Assembly (NCBI GenBank): GCA_039105265.1
Contig: JAPFFF010000109.1
Span: 1 to 55,235, forward strand
Length of the DNA: 55,235 bases
Direction of reading: 5' to 3'
From: Tritrichomonas musculus
Taxonomy: Eukaryota; Parabasalia; Tritrichomonadida; Tritrichomonadidae
Below the pieces are notes generated by a model. The model worked only from the letters and a program-made list of their open reading frames with translations, was not told the origin of the DNA and made no database searches. The first letter of the stretch is position 1; the number at the start of each line of letters is the position of its first letter. Made by a program: the position numbers and the translations under genes. Positions 11,401-24,770 of this stretch are shown in pieces.

Positions 11401-14400
11401 ATTCAACTGCAGTTCTTGTTGCATCTTAATATTAAACGGCAGTTCTCGTTGCATCTGATGATTCAACTGCAGTTCTCGTTGAATCTGATGATTCAACTGC
11501 AGTTCTCGTTGAATCTGATGATTCAACTGCAGTTCTCGTTGAATCTGATGATTCAACTGCAGTTCTCGTTTCATCTGATGATTCAACTGCAGTTCTCGTT
11601 GAATCTGATGATTCAACTGCAGTTCTCGTTGAATCTGATGATTCAACTGCAGTTCTCGTTGAATCTGATGATTCAACTACAGTTCTTGTTTCATCTGATG
11701 ATTCAACTGCAGTTCTCGTTGCATCTGATGATTCAACTGCAGTTGTCGTTGAATCTGATGATTCAACTGCAGTTCTCGTTGAATCTGATGGTTCAATTGC
11801 AGTTCTTGTTTCATCTTATTATTAAACTGCAGTTCTCGTTGAATCTTATTATTAAACTGCAGTTCTCGTTGAATCTGATGATTCAACTGCAGTTCTCGTT
11901 GAATCTTATGGTTCAACTGCAGTTATCGTTGAATCTGATGGTTCAACTGCAGTTCTCGTTGAATCTTATGGTTCAACTGCAGTTATCGTTGAATCTGATG
12001 GTTCAACTGCAGTTCTCGTTGCATCTTATGGTTCAACTGCAGTTCTCGTTGAATCTTATGGTTCAACTGCAGTTCTCGTTGAATCTTAATATTAAACTGC
12101 AGTTATCGTTGAATCTGATGGTTCAACTGCAGTTCTTGTTGCATCTGATGATTCAACTGCAGTTCTCGTTGAATCTGATGATTCAACTGCAGTTCTTGTT
12201 GCATCTTATTATTAAACGGTAGTTCTCGTTGCATCTGATGATTCAACTGCAGTTCTCGTTGCATCTGATGATTCAACTGCAGTTCTTGTTTCATCTGATG
12301 ATTCAACTGCAGTTCTCGTTGCATCTGATGATTCAACTGCAGTTGTCGTTGAATCTGATGATTCAACTGCAGTTCTCGTTGAATCTGATGGTTCAATTGC
12401 AGTTCTTGTTTCATCTTATTATTAAACTGCAGTTCTCGTTGAATCTTATTATTAAACTGCAGTTCTCGTTGAATCTGATGATTCAACTGCAGTTCTCGTT
12501 GAATCTTATGGTTCAACTGCAGTTATCGTTGAATCTGATGGTTCAACTGCAGTTCTCGTTGAATCTTATGGTTCAACTGCAGTTATCGTTGAATCTGATG
12601 GTTCAACTGCAGTTCTCGTTGCATCTTATGGTTCAACTGCAGTTCTCGTTGAATCTTATGGTTCAACTGCAGTTCTCGTTGAATCTTAATATTAAACTGC
12701 AGTTATCGTTGAATCTGATGGTTCAACTGCAGTTCTTGTTGCATCTGATGATTCAACTGCAGTTCTCGTTGAATCTGATGATTCAACTGCAGTTCTTGTT
12801 GCATCTTATTATTAAACGGTAGTTCTCGTTGCATCTGATGATTCAACTGCAGTTCTCGTTGCATCTGATGATTCAACTGCAGTTCTTGTTGAATCTGATG
12901 ATTCAACTGCAGTTCTCGTTGAATCTGATGATTCAACTGCAGTTCTCGTTGAATCTGATGATTCAACTGCAGTTCTCGTTGAATCTGATGATTCAACTGC
13001 AGTTGTCGTTGCATCTGATGATTCAACTGCAGTTGTCGTTGCATCTGATGATTCAACTGCAGTTGTCGTTGCATCTGATGATTCAACGGCAGTTCTTGTT
13101 TCATCTTATTATTAAACTGCAGTTCTCGTTGAATCTTATTATTAAACTGCAGTTCTCGTTGAATCTTATTATTAAACTGCAGTTCTCGTTGCATCTGATG
13201 ATTCAACTGCAGTTGTCGTTGCATCAGATGATTCAACTGCAGTTCTCGTTGAATCTGATGATTCAACTGCAGTTCTGGTTGAATCTGATGATTCAACTGC
13301 AGTTCTCGTTGAATCTTAATATTAAACTGCAGTTATCGTTGAATCTGATGGTTCAACTGCAGTTCTTGTTGCATCTGATGATTCAACTGCAGTTCTTGTT
13401 GCATCTTAATATTAAACGGAAGTTCTCGTTGCATCTGATGATTCAACTGCAGTTCTCGTTGCATCTGATGATTCAACTGCAGTTCTTGTTGCATCTTATT
13501 ATTAAACGGTAGTTCTCGTTGCATCTGATGATTCAACTGCAGTTCTTGTTGAATCTGATGATTCAACTGCAGTTCTCGTTGCATCTGATGATTCAACTGC
13601 AGTTCTCGTTGAATCTGATGATTCAACTGCAGTTCTCGTTGAATCTGATGATTCAACTGCAGTTCTGGTTGAATCTTATTATTAAACTGCAGTTCTCGTT
13701 GAATCTTATTATTAAACTGCAGTTCTCGTTGAATCTGATGATTCAACTGCAGTTCTCGTTGCATCTGATGATTCAACTGCAGTTCTCGTTGAATCTGATG
13801 ATTCAACTGCAGTTCTTGTTGCATCTTAATATTAAACGGTAGTTCTCGTTGCATCTGATGATTCAACTGCAGTTCTTGTTGAATCTGATGATTCAACTGC
13901 AGTTCTCGTTGCATCTGATGATTCAACTGCAGTTCTCGTTGAATCTGATGATTCAACTGCAGTTCTCGTTGAATCTGATGATTCAACTGCAGTTCTGGTT
14001 GAATCTTATTATTAAACTGCAGTTCTCGTTGAATCTTATTATTAAACTGCAGTTCTCGTTGAATCTGATGATTCAACTGCAGTTCTCGTTGCATCTGATG
14101 ATTCAACTGCAGTTCTCGTTGAATCTGATGATTCAACTGCAGTTCTTGTTGCATCTTAATATTAAACGGCAGTTCTCGTTGCATCTGATGATTCAACTGC
14201 AGTTCTCGTTGAATCTGATGATTCAACTGCAGTTCTCGTTGAATCTGATGATTCAACTGCAGTTCTCGTTGAATCTGATGATTCAACTGCAGTTCTCGTT
14301 TCATCTGATGATTCAACTGCAGTTCTCGTTGAATCTGATGATTCAACTGCAGTTCTCGTTGAATCTGATGATTCAACTGCAGTTCTCGTTGAATCTGATG

Positions 14401-17400
14401 ATTCAACTGCAGTTCTCGTTGAATCTGATGATTCAACTGCAGTTCTCGTTGAATCTTATGGTTCAACTGCAGTTATCGTTGAATCTGATGGTTCAACTGC
14501 AGTTCTCGTTGCATCTTATGGTTCAACTGCAGTTCTCGTTGAATCTTATGGTTCAACTGCAGTTCTCGTTGAATCTTAATATTAAACTGCAGTTATCGTT
14601 GAATCTGATGGTTCAACTGCAGTTCTTGTTGCATCTGATGATTCAACTGCAGTTCTCGTTGAATCTGATGATTCAACTGCAGTTCTTGTTGCATCTTATT
14701 ATTAAACGGTAGTTCTCGTTGCATCTGATGATTCAACTGCAGTTCTCGTTGCATCTGATGATTCAACTGCAGTTCTTGTTTCATCTGATGATTCAACTGC
14801 AGTTCTCGTTGCATCTGATGATTCAACTGCAGTTGTCGTTGAATCTGATGATTCAACTGCAGTTCTCGTTGAATCTGATGGTTCAATTGCAGTTCTTGTT
14901 TCATCTTATTATTAAACTGCAGTTCTCGTTGAATCTTATTATTAAACTGCAGTTCTCGTTGAATCTGATGATTCAACTGCAGTTCTCGTTGAATCTTATG
15001 GTTCAACTGCAGTTATCGTTGAATCTGATGGTTCAACTGCAGTTCTCGTTGAATCTTATGGTTCAACTGCAGTTATCGTTGAATCTGATGGTTCAACTGC
15101 AGTTCTCGTTGCATCTTATGGTTCAACTGCAGTTCTCGTTGAATCTTATGGTTCAACTGCAGTTCTCGTTGAATCTTAATATTAAACTGCAGTTATCGTT
15201 GAATCTGATGGTTCAACTGCAGTTCTTGTTGCATCTGATGATTCAACTGCAGTTCTCGTTGAATCTGATGATTCAACTGCAGTTCTTGTTGCATCTTATT
15301 ATTAAACGGTAGTTCTCGTTGCATCTGATGATTCAACTGCAGTTCTCGTTGCATCTGATGATTCAACTGCAGTTCTTGTTGAATCTGATGATTCAACTGC
15401 AGTTCTCGTTGAATCTGATGATTCAACTGCAGTTGTCGTTGCATCTGATGATTCAACTGCAGTTCTCGTTGAATCTGATGATTCAACTGCAGTTGTCGTT
15501 GCATCTGATGATTCAACTGCAGTTGTCGTTGCATCTGATGATTCAACTGCAGTTGTCGTTGCATCTGATGATTCAACGGCAGTTCTTGTTTCATCTTATT
15601 ATTAAACTGCAGTTCTCGTTGAATCTTATTATTAAACTGCAGTTCTCGTTGAATCTTATTATTAAACTGCAGTTCTCGTTGCATCTGATGATTCAACTGC
15701 AGTTGTCGTTGCATCAGATGATTCAACTGCAGTTCTCGTTGAATCTGATGATTCAACTGCAGTTCTGGTTGAATCTGATGATTCAACTGCAGTTCTCGTT
15801 GAATCTTAATATTAAACTGCAGTTATCGTTGAATCTGATGGTTCAACTGCAGTTCTTGTTGCATCTGATGATTCAACTGCAGTTCTTGTTGCATCTTAAT
15901 ATTAAACGGAAGTTCTCGTTGCATCTGATGATTCAACTGCAGTTCTCGTTGCATCTGATGATTCAACTGCAGTTCTTGTTGCATCTTATTATTAAACGGT
16001 AGTTCTCGTTGCATCTGATGATTCAACTGCAGTTCTTGTTGAATCTGATGATTCAACTGCAGTTCTCGTTGCATCTGATGATTCAACTGCAGTTCTCGTT
16101 GAATCTGATGATTCAACTGCAGTTCTCGTTGAATCTGATGATTCAACTGCAGTTCTGGTTGAATCTTATTATTAAACTGCAGTTCTCGTTGAATCTTATT
16201 ATTAAACTGCAGTTCTCGTTGAATCTGATGATTCAACTGCAGTTCTCGTTGCATCTGATGATTCAACTGCAGTTCTCGTTGAATCTGATGATTCAACTGC
16301 AGTTCTTGTTGCATCTTAATATTAAACGGCAGTTCTCGTTGCATCTGATGATTCAACTGCAGTTCTCGTTGAATCTGATGATTCAACTGCAGTTCTCGTT
16401 GAATCTGATGATTCAACTGCAGTTCTCGTTGAATCTGATGATTCAACTGCAGTTCTCGTTTCATCTGATGATTCAACTGCAGTTCTCGTTGAATCTGATG
16501 ATTCAACTGCAGTTCTCGTTGAATCTGATGATTCAACTGCAGTTCTCGTTGAATCTGATGATTCAACTGCAGTTCTCGTTGAATCTGATGATTCAACTGC
16601 AGTTCTCGTTTCATCTGATGATTCAACTGCAGTTCTCGTTGAATCTGATGATTCAACTGCAGTTCTCGTTGAATCTGATGATTCAACTGCAGTTCTCGTT
16701 TCATCTGATGATTCAACTGTAGTTCTCGTTTCATCTGATGATTCAACTGCAGTTCTCGTTTCATCTGATGATTCAACTGCAGTTCTCGTTGCATCTGATG
16801 ATTCAACTGCAGTTCTCGTTGAATCTGATGATTCAACTGCAGTTCTTGTTGCATCTTAATATTAAACGGCAGTTCTCGTTGCATCTGATGATTCAACTGC
16901 AGTTCTCGTTGAATCTGATGATTCAACTGCAGTTCTCGTTGAATCTGATGATTCAACTGCAGTTCTCGTTGAATCTGATGATTCAACTGCAGTTCTCGTT
17001 TCATCTGATGATTCAACTGCAGTTCTCGTTGAATCTGATGATTCAACTGCAGTTCTCGTTGAATCTGATGATTCAACTGCAGTTCTCGTTGAATCTGATG
17101 ATTCAACTGCAGTTCTCGTTGAATCTGATGATTCAACTGCAGTTCTCGTTTCATCTGATGATTCAACTGCAGTTCTCGTTGAATCTGATGATTCAACTGC
17201 AGTTCTCGTTGAATCTGATGATTCAACTGCAGTTCTCGTTGAATCTGATGATTCAACTGCAGTTCTTGTTTCATCTGATGATTCAACTGCAGTTCTCGTT
17301 GCATCTGATGATTCAACTGCAGTTGTCGTTGAATCTGATGATTCAACTGCAGTTCTCGTTGAATCTGATGGTTCAATTGCAGTTCTTGTTTCATCTTATT

Positions 17401-20400
17401 ATTAAACTGCAGTTCTCGTTGAATCTTATTATTAAACTGCAGTTCTCGTTGAATCTGATGATTCAACTGCAGTTCTCGTTGAATCTTATGGTTCAACTGC
17501 AGTTATCGTTGAATCTGATGGTTCAACTGCAGTTCTCGTTGAATCTTATGGTTCAACTGCAGTTATCGTTGAATCTGATGGTTCAACTGCAGTTCTCGTT
17601 GCATCTTATGGTTCAACTGCAGTTCTCGTTGAATCTTATGGTTCAACTGCAGTTCTCGTTGAATCTTAATATTAAACTGCAGTTATCGTTGAATCTGATG
17701 GTTCAACTGCAGTTCTTGTTGCATCTGATGATTCAACTGCAGTTCTCGTTGAATCTGATGATTCAACTGCAGTTCTTGTTGCATCTTATTATTAAACGGT
17801 AGTTCTCGTTGCATCTGATGATTCAACTGCAGTTCTCGTTGCATCTGATGATTCAACTGCAGTTCTTGTTGAATCTGATGATTCAACTGCAGTTCTCGTT
17901 GAATCTGATGATTCAACTGCAGTTCTCGTTGAATCTGATGATTCAACTGCAGTTCTCGTTGAATCTGATGATTCAACTGCAGTTGTCGTTGCATCTGATG
18001 ATTCAACTGCAGTTGTCGTTGCATCTGATGATTCAACTGCAGTTGTCGTTGCATCTGATGATTCAACGGCAGTTCTTGTTTCATCTTATTATTAAACTGC
18101 AGTTCTCGTTGAATCTTATTATTAAACTGCAGTTCTCGTTGAATCTTATTATTAAACTGCAGTTCTCGTTGCATCTGATGATTCAACTGCAGTTGTCGTT
18201 GCATCAGATGATTCAACTGCAGTTCTCGTTGCATCTGATGATTCAACTGCAGTTCTCGTTGAATCTGATGATTCAACTGCAGTTCTCGTTGAATCTGATG
18301 ATTCAACTGCAGTTCTGGTTGAATCTTATTATTAAACTGCAGTTCTCGTTGAATCTTATTATTAAACTGCAGTTCTCGTTGAATCTGATGATTCAACTGC
18401 AGTTCTCGTTGCATCTGATGATTCAACTGCAGTTCTCGTTGAATCTGATGATTCAACTGCAGTTCTTGTTGCATCTTAATATTAAACGGCAGTTCTCGTT
18501 GCATCTGATGATTCAACTGCAGTTCTCGTTGAATCTGATGATTCAACTGCAGTTCTCGTTGAATCTGATGATTCAACTGCAGTTCTCGTTGAATCTGATG
18601 ATTCAACTGCAGTTCTCGTTTCATCTGATGATTCAACTGCAGTTCTCGTTGAATCTGATGATTCAACTGCAGTTCTCGTTGAATCTGATGATTCAACTGC
18701 AGTTCTCGTTGAATCTGATGATTCAACTGCAGTTCTTGTTTCATCTGATGATTCAACTGCAGTTCTCGTTGCATCTGATGATTCAACTGCAGTTGTCGTT
18801 GAATCTGATGATTCAACTGCAGTTCTCGTTGAATCTGATGGTTCAATTGCAGTTCTTGTTTCATCTTATTATTAAACTGCAGTTCTCGTTGAATCTTATT
18901 ATTAAACTGCAGTTCTCGTTGAATCTGATGATTCAACTGCAGTTCTCGTTGAATCTTATGGTTCAACTGCAGTTATCGTTGAATCTGATGGTTCAACTGC
19001 AGTTCTCGTTGAATCTTATGGTTCAACTGCAGTTATCGTTGAATCTGATGGTTCAACTGCAGTTCTCGTTGCATCTTATGGTTCAACTGCAGTTCTCGTT
19101 GAATCTTATGGTTCAACTGCAGTTCTCGTTGAATCTTAATATTAAACTGCAGTTATCGTTGAATCTGATGGTTCAACTGCAGTTCTTGTTGCATCTGATG
19201 ATTCAACTGCAGTTCTTGTTGCATCTTAATATTAAACGGAAGTTCTCGTTGCATCTGATGATTCAACTGCAGTTCTCGTTGCATCTGATGATTCAACTGC
19301 AGTTCTTGTTGAATCTGATGATTCAACTGCAGTTCTCGTTGCATCTGATGATTCAACTGCAGTTCTTGTTGAATCTGATGATTCAACTGCAGTTCTCGTT
19401 GCATCTGATGGTTCAACTGCAGTTCTCGTTGAATCTTATGGTTCAACTTCAGTTCTCGTTGAATCTGATGGTTCAACTGCAGTTCTCGTTGAATCTTATG
19501 GTTCAACTGCAGTTCTTGTTGCATCTGATGATTCAACTGCAGTTCTCGTTGAATCTGATGATTCAACTGCAGTTCTTGTTGCATCTTAATATTAAACGGT
19601 AGTTCTCGTTGCATCTGATGATTCAACTGCAGTTCTCGTTGAATCTGATGATTCAACTGCAGTTCTTGTTGCATCTTAATATTAAACGGAAGTTCTCGTT
19701 GCATCTGATGATTCAACTGCAGTTCTCGTTGCATCTGATGATTCAACTGCAGTTCTTGTTGAATCTGATGATTCAACTGCAGTTCTCGTTGAATCTGATG
19801 GTTCAACTGCAGTTGTCGTTGCATCTGATGATTCAACTGCAGTTCTTGTTGCATCTTAATATTAAACGGCAGTTCTCGTTGAATCTGATGATTCAACTGC
19901 AGTTCTTGTTGAATCTGATGGTTCAACTGCAGTTCTCGTTGCATCTGATGATTCAACTGCAGTTCTCGTTGCATCTGATGATTCAACTGCAGTTGTCGTT
20001 GAATCTGATGATTCAACTGCAGTTCTCGTTGAATCTGATGGTTCAATTGCAGTTCTTGTTTCATCTTATTATTAAACTGCAGTTCTCGTTGAATCTTATT
20101 ATTAAACTGCAGTTCTCGTTGAATCTGATGATTCAACTGCAGTTCTCGTTGAATCTTATGGTTCAACTGCAGTTATCGTTGAATCTGATGGTTCAACTGC
20201 AGTTCTCGTTGAATCTTATGGTTCAACTGCAGTTATCGTTGAATCTGATGGTTCAACTGCAGTTCTCGTTGCATCTTATGGTTCAACTGCAGTTCTCGTT
20301 GAATCTTATGGTTCAACTGCAGTTCTCGTTGAATCTTAATATTAAACTGCAGTTATCGTTGAATCTGATGGTTCAACTGCAGTTCTTGTTGCATCTGATG

Positions 20401-23320
20401 ATTCAACTGCAGTTCTCGTTGAATCTGATGATTCAACTGCAGTTCTTGTTGCATCTTATTATTAAACGGTAGTTCTCGTTGCATCTGATGATTCAACTGC
20501 AGTTCTCGTTGCATCTGATGATTCAACTGCAGTTCTTGTTGAATCTGATGATTCAACTGCAGTTCTCGTTGAATCTGATGATTCAACTGCAGTTGTCGTT
20601 GCATCTGATGATTCAACTGCAGTTCTCGTTGAATCTGATGATTCAACTGCAGTTGTCGTTGCATCTGATGATTCAACTGCAGTTGTCGTTGCATCTGATG
20701 ATTCAACTGCAGTTGTCGTTGCATCTGATGATTCAACGGCAGTTCTTGTTTCATCTTATTATTAAACTGCAGTTCTCGTTGAATCTTATTATTAAACTGC
20801 AGTTCTCGTTGAATCTTATTATTAAACTGCAGTTCTCGTTGCATCTGATGATTCAACTGCAGTTGTCGTTGCATCAGATGATTCAACTGCAGTTCTCGTT
20901 GCATCTGATGATTCAACTGCAGTTCTCGTTGAATCTGATGATTCAACTGCAGTTCTCGTTGAATCTGATGGTTCAACTGCAGTTCTGGTTGAATCTTATT
21001 ATTAAACTGCAGTTCTCGTTGAATCTTATTATTAAACTGCAGTTCTCGTTGAATCTGATGATTCAACTGCAGTTCTCGTTGCATCTGATGATTCAACTGC
21101 AGTTCTCGTTGAATCTGATGATTCAACTGCAGTTCTTGTTGCATCTTAATATTAAACGGCAGTTCTCGTTGCATCTGATGATTCAACTGCAGTTCTCGTT
21201 GAATCTGATGATTCAACTGCAGTTCTCGTTGAATCTGATGATTCAACTGCAGTTCTCGTTGAATCTGATGATTCAACTGCAGTTCTCGTTTCATCTGATG
21301 ATTCAACTGCAGTTCTCGTTGAATCTGATGATTCAACTGCAGTTCTCGTTGAATCTGATGATTCAACTGCAGTTCTCGTTGAATCTGATGATTCAACTGC
21401 AGTTCTTGTTTCATCTGATGATTCAACTGCAGTTCTCGTTTCATCTGATGATTCAACTGCAGTTGTCGTTGAATCTGATGATTCAACTGCAGTTCTCGTT
21501 GAATCTGATGGTTCAATTGCAGTTCTTGTTTCATCTTATTATTAAACTGCAGTTCTCGTTGAATCTTATTATTAAACTGCAGTTCTCGTTGAATCTGATG
21601 ATTCAACTGCAGTTCTCGTTGAATCTTATGGTTCAACTGCAGTTATCGTTGAATCTGATGGTTCAACTGCAGTTCTCGTTGAATCTTATGGTTCAACTGC
21701 AGTTATCGTTGAATCTGATGGTTCAACTGCAGTTCTCGTTGCATCTTATGGTTCAACTGCAGTTCTCGTTGAATCTTATGGTTCAACTGCAGTTCTCGTT
21801 GAATCTTAATATTAAACTGCAGTTATCGTTGAATCTGATGGTTCAACTGCAGTTCTTGTTGCATCTGATGATTCAACTGCAGTTCTTGTTGCATCTTAAT
21901 ATTAAACGGAAGTTCTCGTTGCATCTGATGATTCAACTGCAGTTCTCGTTGCATCTGATGATTCAACTGCAGTTCTTGTTGCATCTTATTATTAAACGGT
22001 AGTTCTCGTTGCATCTGATGATTCAACTGCAGTTCTTGTTGAATCTGATGATTCAACTGCAGTTCTCGTTGCATCTGATGATTCAACTGCAGTTCTTGTT
22101 GAATCTGATGATTCAACTGCAGTTCTCGTTGCATCTGATGGTTCAACTGCAGTTCTCGTTGAATCTTATGGTTCAACTTCAGTTCTCGTTGAATCTGATG
22201 GTTCAACTGCAGTTCTCGTTGAATCTTATGGTTCAACTGCAGTTCTTGTTGCATCTGATGATTCAACTGCAGTTCTCGTTGAATCTGATGATTCAACTGC
22301 AGTTCTTGTTGCATCTTAATATTAAACGGTAGTTCTCGTTGCATCTGATGATTCAACTGCAGTTCTCGTTGAATCTGATGATTCAACTGCAGTTCTTGTT
22401 GCATCTTAATATTAAACGGAAGTTCTCGTTGCATCTGATGATTCAACTGCAGTTCTCGTTGCATCTGATGATTCAACTGCAGTTCTTGTTGAATCTGATG
22501 ATTCAACTGCAGTTCTCGTTGAATCTGATGGTTCAACTGCAGTTGTCGTTGCATCTGATGATTCAACTGCAGTTCTTGTTGCATCTTAATATTAAACGGC
22601 AGTTCTCGTTGAATCTGATGATTCAACTGCAGTTCTTGTTGAATCTGATGGTTCAACTGCAGTTCTCGTTGCATCTGATGATTCAACTGCAGTTCTCGTT
22701 GCATCTGATGATTCAACTGCAGTTCTCGTTGCATCTGATGATTCAACTGCAGTTCTCGTTGAATCTTATTATTAAACTGCAGTTCTCGTTGAATCTGATG
22801 ATTCAACTGCAGTTCTTGTTTCATCTTATTATTAGACTGCAGTTCTCGTTGCATCTGATGATTCAACTGCAGTTCTTGTTTCATCTTATTATTAAACTGC
22901 AGTTCTCGTTGAATCTGATGATTCAACTGCAGTTCTTGTTGCATCTTAATATTAAACTGCAGTTCTCGTTGCATCTTAATATTAAACTGCAGTTCTCGTT
23001 GCATCTTATGGTTCAACTGCAGTTCTCGTTGAATCTGATGATTCAACTGCAGTTCTTGTTACATCTTATTATTAAACTGCAGTTCTCGTTGAATCTGATG
23101 ATTCAACTGCAGTTCTTGTTACATCTTATTATTAAACTGCAGTTATCGTTGAATCTGATGGTTCGACTGTAGTTGTCGTTGAATCTGATGATTCAACTGC
23201 AGTTGTCGTTGAATCTGATGATTCAACTGCAGTTCTTGTTGCATCTGATTGTTCAACTGCAGTTCTCGTTGAATCTTATGGTTCAACTTCAGTTCTCGTT
23301 GAATCTGATGGTTCAACTGC
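8440..23320 (-). repeat. 30-bp satellite, right arm, inner block (subfamily a)
   Basis: About 495 units of the same 30-bp repeat as the left arm, in reverse orientation (CTGCAGTTCTCGTTGAATCT on the plus strand). Reading line by line, the register never slips over about 14.8 kb. Common variants are GTTCTCGTTGCATCTGATG, GTTGTCGTTG, TATTATTAAACTGCAG, TAATATTAAACGGCAG and TATGGTTCAACTGCAG. A distinctive CGGTAG or CGGAAG variant (loss of the PstI site) recurs near 10,780, 12,220, 12,820, 13,510, 14,710, 15,310, 16,000, 17,800, 20,470 and 22,000, always a multiple of 30 apart, and marks higher-order repeats. Long frames open on both strands are by-products of the period. Confidence 0.95.
12221..15310. 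repeat. Higher-order repeat modules inside the right arm
   Basis: Blocks of about 20 and 23 units recur as whole modules. The stretch 12,229-12,822 and the stretch 14,719-15,312 translate identically over 197 codons. The minus-strand stretches 10,663-11,256 and 12,703-13,296 are also identical over 197 codons, and 15,193-15,786 is nearly so. Spacings between the CGGTAG marker units are 600, 690, 1,200 and 1,800 bp, all multiples of 30. This indicates growth by unequal exchange of multi-unit blocks rather than one unit at a time. Confidence 0.85.
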
Positions 23321-24770
23321 AGTTGCAGCTGAATCTAATGGTTCAATTGCAGTTGTAGCTGAATCTGATGGTTCAAATTGTAGTTTTAGCTGAATCTAAT
23401 GGTTCAATTGCAGTTGTAGTTTAATCTAATGGTTCAATTGCAGTTGTAGCTGAATCTGATGGTTCAATTGCAGTTGTAGTTTAATCTAATGGTTCAATTG
23501 CAGTTGTAGTTTAATCTAATGGTTCAATTGCAGTTGTAGTTTAATCTGATGGTTCAAATTGCAGTTGCAGCTGAATCTAATGGTTCAAATTGCAGTTGTA
23601 GCTGAATCTGATGGTTCAATTGCAGTTGCAGCTGAATCTAATGGTTCAATTGCAGTTGTAGCTGAATCTGATGGTTCAATTGCAGTTGCAGCTGAATCTA
23701 ATGGTTCAATTGCAGTTGTAGCTGAATCTGATGGTTCAAATTGTAGTTTTAGCTGAATCTAATGGTTCAATTGCAGTTGTAGCTGAATCTGATGGTTCAA
23801 TTGCAGTTGTAGTTTAATCTAATGGTTCAATTGCAGTTGTAGTTTAATCTGATGGTTCAAATTGCAGTTGCAGCTGAATCTAATGGTTCAAATTGCAGTT
23901 GTAGCTGAATCTAATGGTTCAATTGCAGTTGTAGTTTATTCTGATGGTTCAAATTGCAGTTGTAGTTTAATCTAATGGTTCAATTGCAGTTGTAGTTTAA
24001 TCTGATGGTTCAATTGCAGTTGCAGCTGAATCTGATGGTTCAAATTGCAGTTACAGCTGAATCTAATGGTTCAAATTGCAGTTGTAGCTGAATCTGATGG
24101 TTCAAATTGCAGTTGTAGTTTAATCTGATGGTTCAATTGCAGTTGTAGTTTAATCTGATGGTTCAAATTGCAGTTGTAGCTGAATCTAATGGTTCAACTG
24201 CAGTTGTAGTTTAATCTGATGGTTCAATTGCAGTTGTAGCTGAATCTGATGGTTCAAATTGCAGTTGTAGTTTAATCTAATGGTTCAAATTGCAGTTGTA
24301 GCTGAATCTGATGGTTCAATTGCAGTTGTAGTTTAATCTGATGGTTCAAATTGCAGTTGTAGTTTAATCTGATGATTCAATTGCAGTTGTAGTTTAATCT
24401 GATGATTCAATTGCAGTTGTAGTTTAATCTGATGGTTCAAATTGCAGTTGTAGTTTAATCTGATGATTCAATTGCAGTTGTAGTTTAATCTGATGGTTCA
24501 AATTGCAGTTGCAGCTGAATCTAATGGTTCAATTGCAGTTGTAGCTGAATCTGATGGTTCAAATTGCAGTTGTAGTTTAATCTGATGGTTCAATTGCAGT
24601 TGTAGTTTAATCTGATGGTTCAAATTGCAGTTGTAGCTGAATCTAATGGTTCAACTGCAGTTGTAGTTTAATCTGATGGTTCAATTGCAGTTGTAGCTGA
24701 ATCTGATGGTTCAAATTGCAGTTGTAGTTTAATCTGATGGTTCAACTGCAGTTGTAGTTTAATCTGATGA
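23320..24770 (-). repeat. 30/31-bp satellite, right arm, first b block
   Basis: Units change to CAATTGCAGTTGTAG(CT/TT)GAATCTGATGGTT, with frequent CAAATTGC units that add one base. This is the reverse complement of the left-arm b block. Register and frame are lost. The end overlaps the 4,369-bp duplication boundary, where CAACTGCAGTTGTAG units hand over to GTTCTTGTTTCATC units. Confidence 0.92.
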
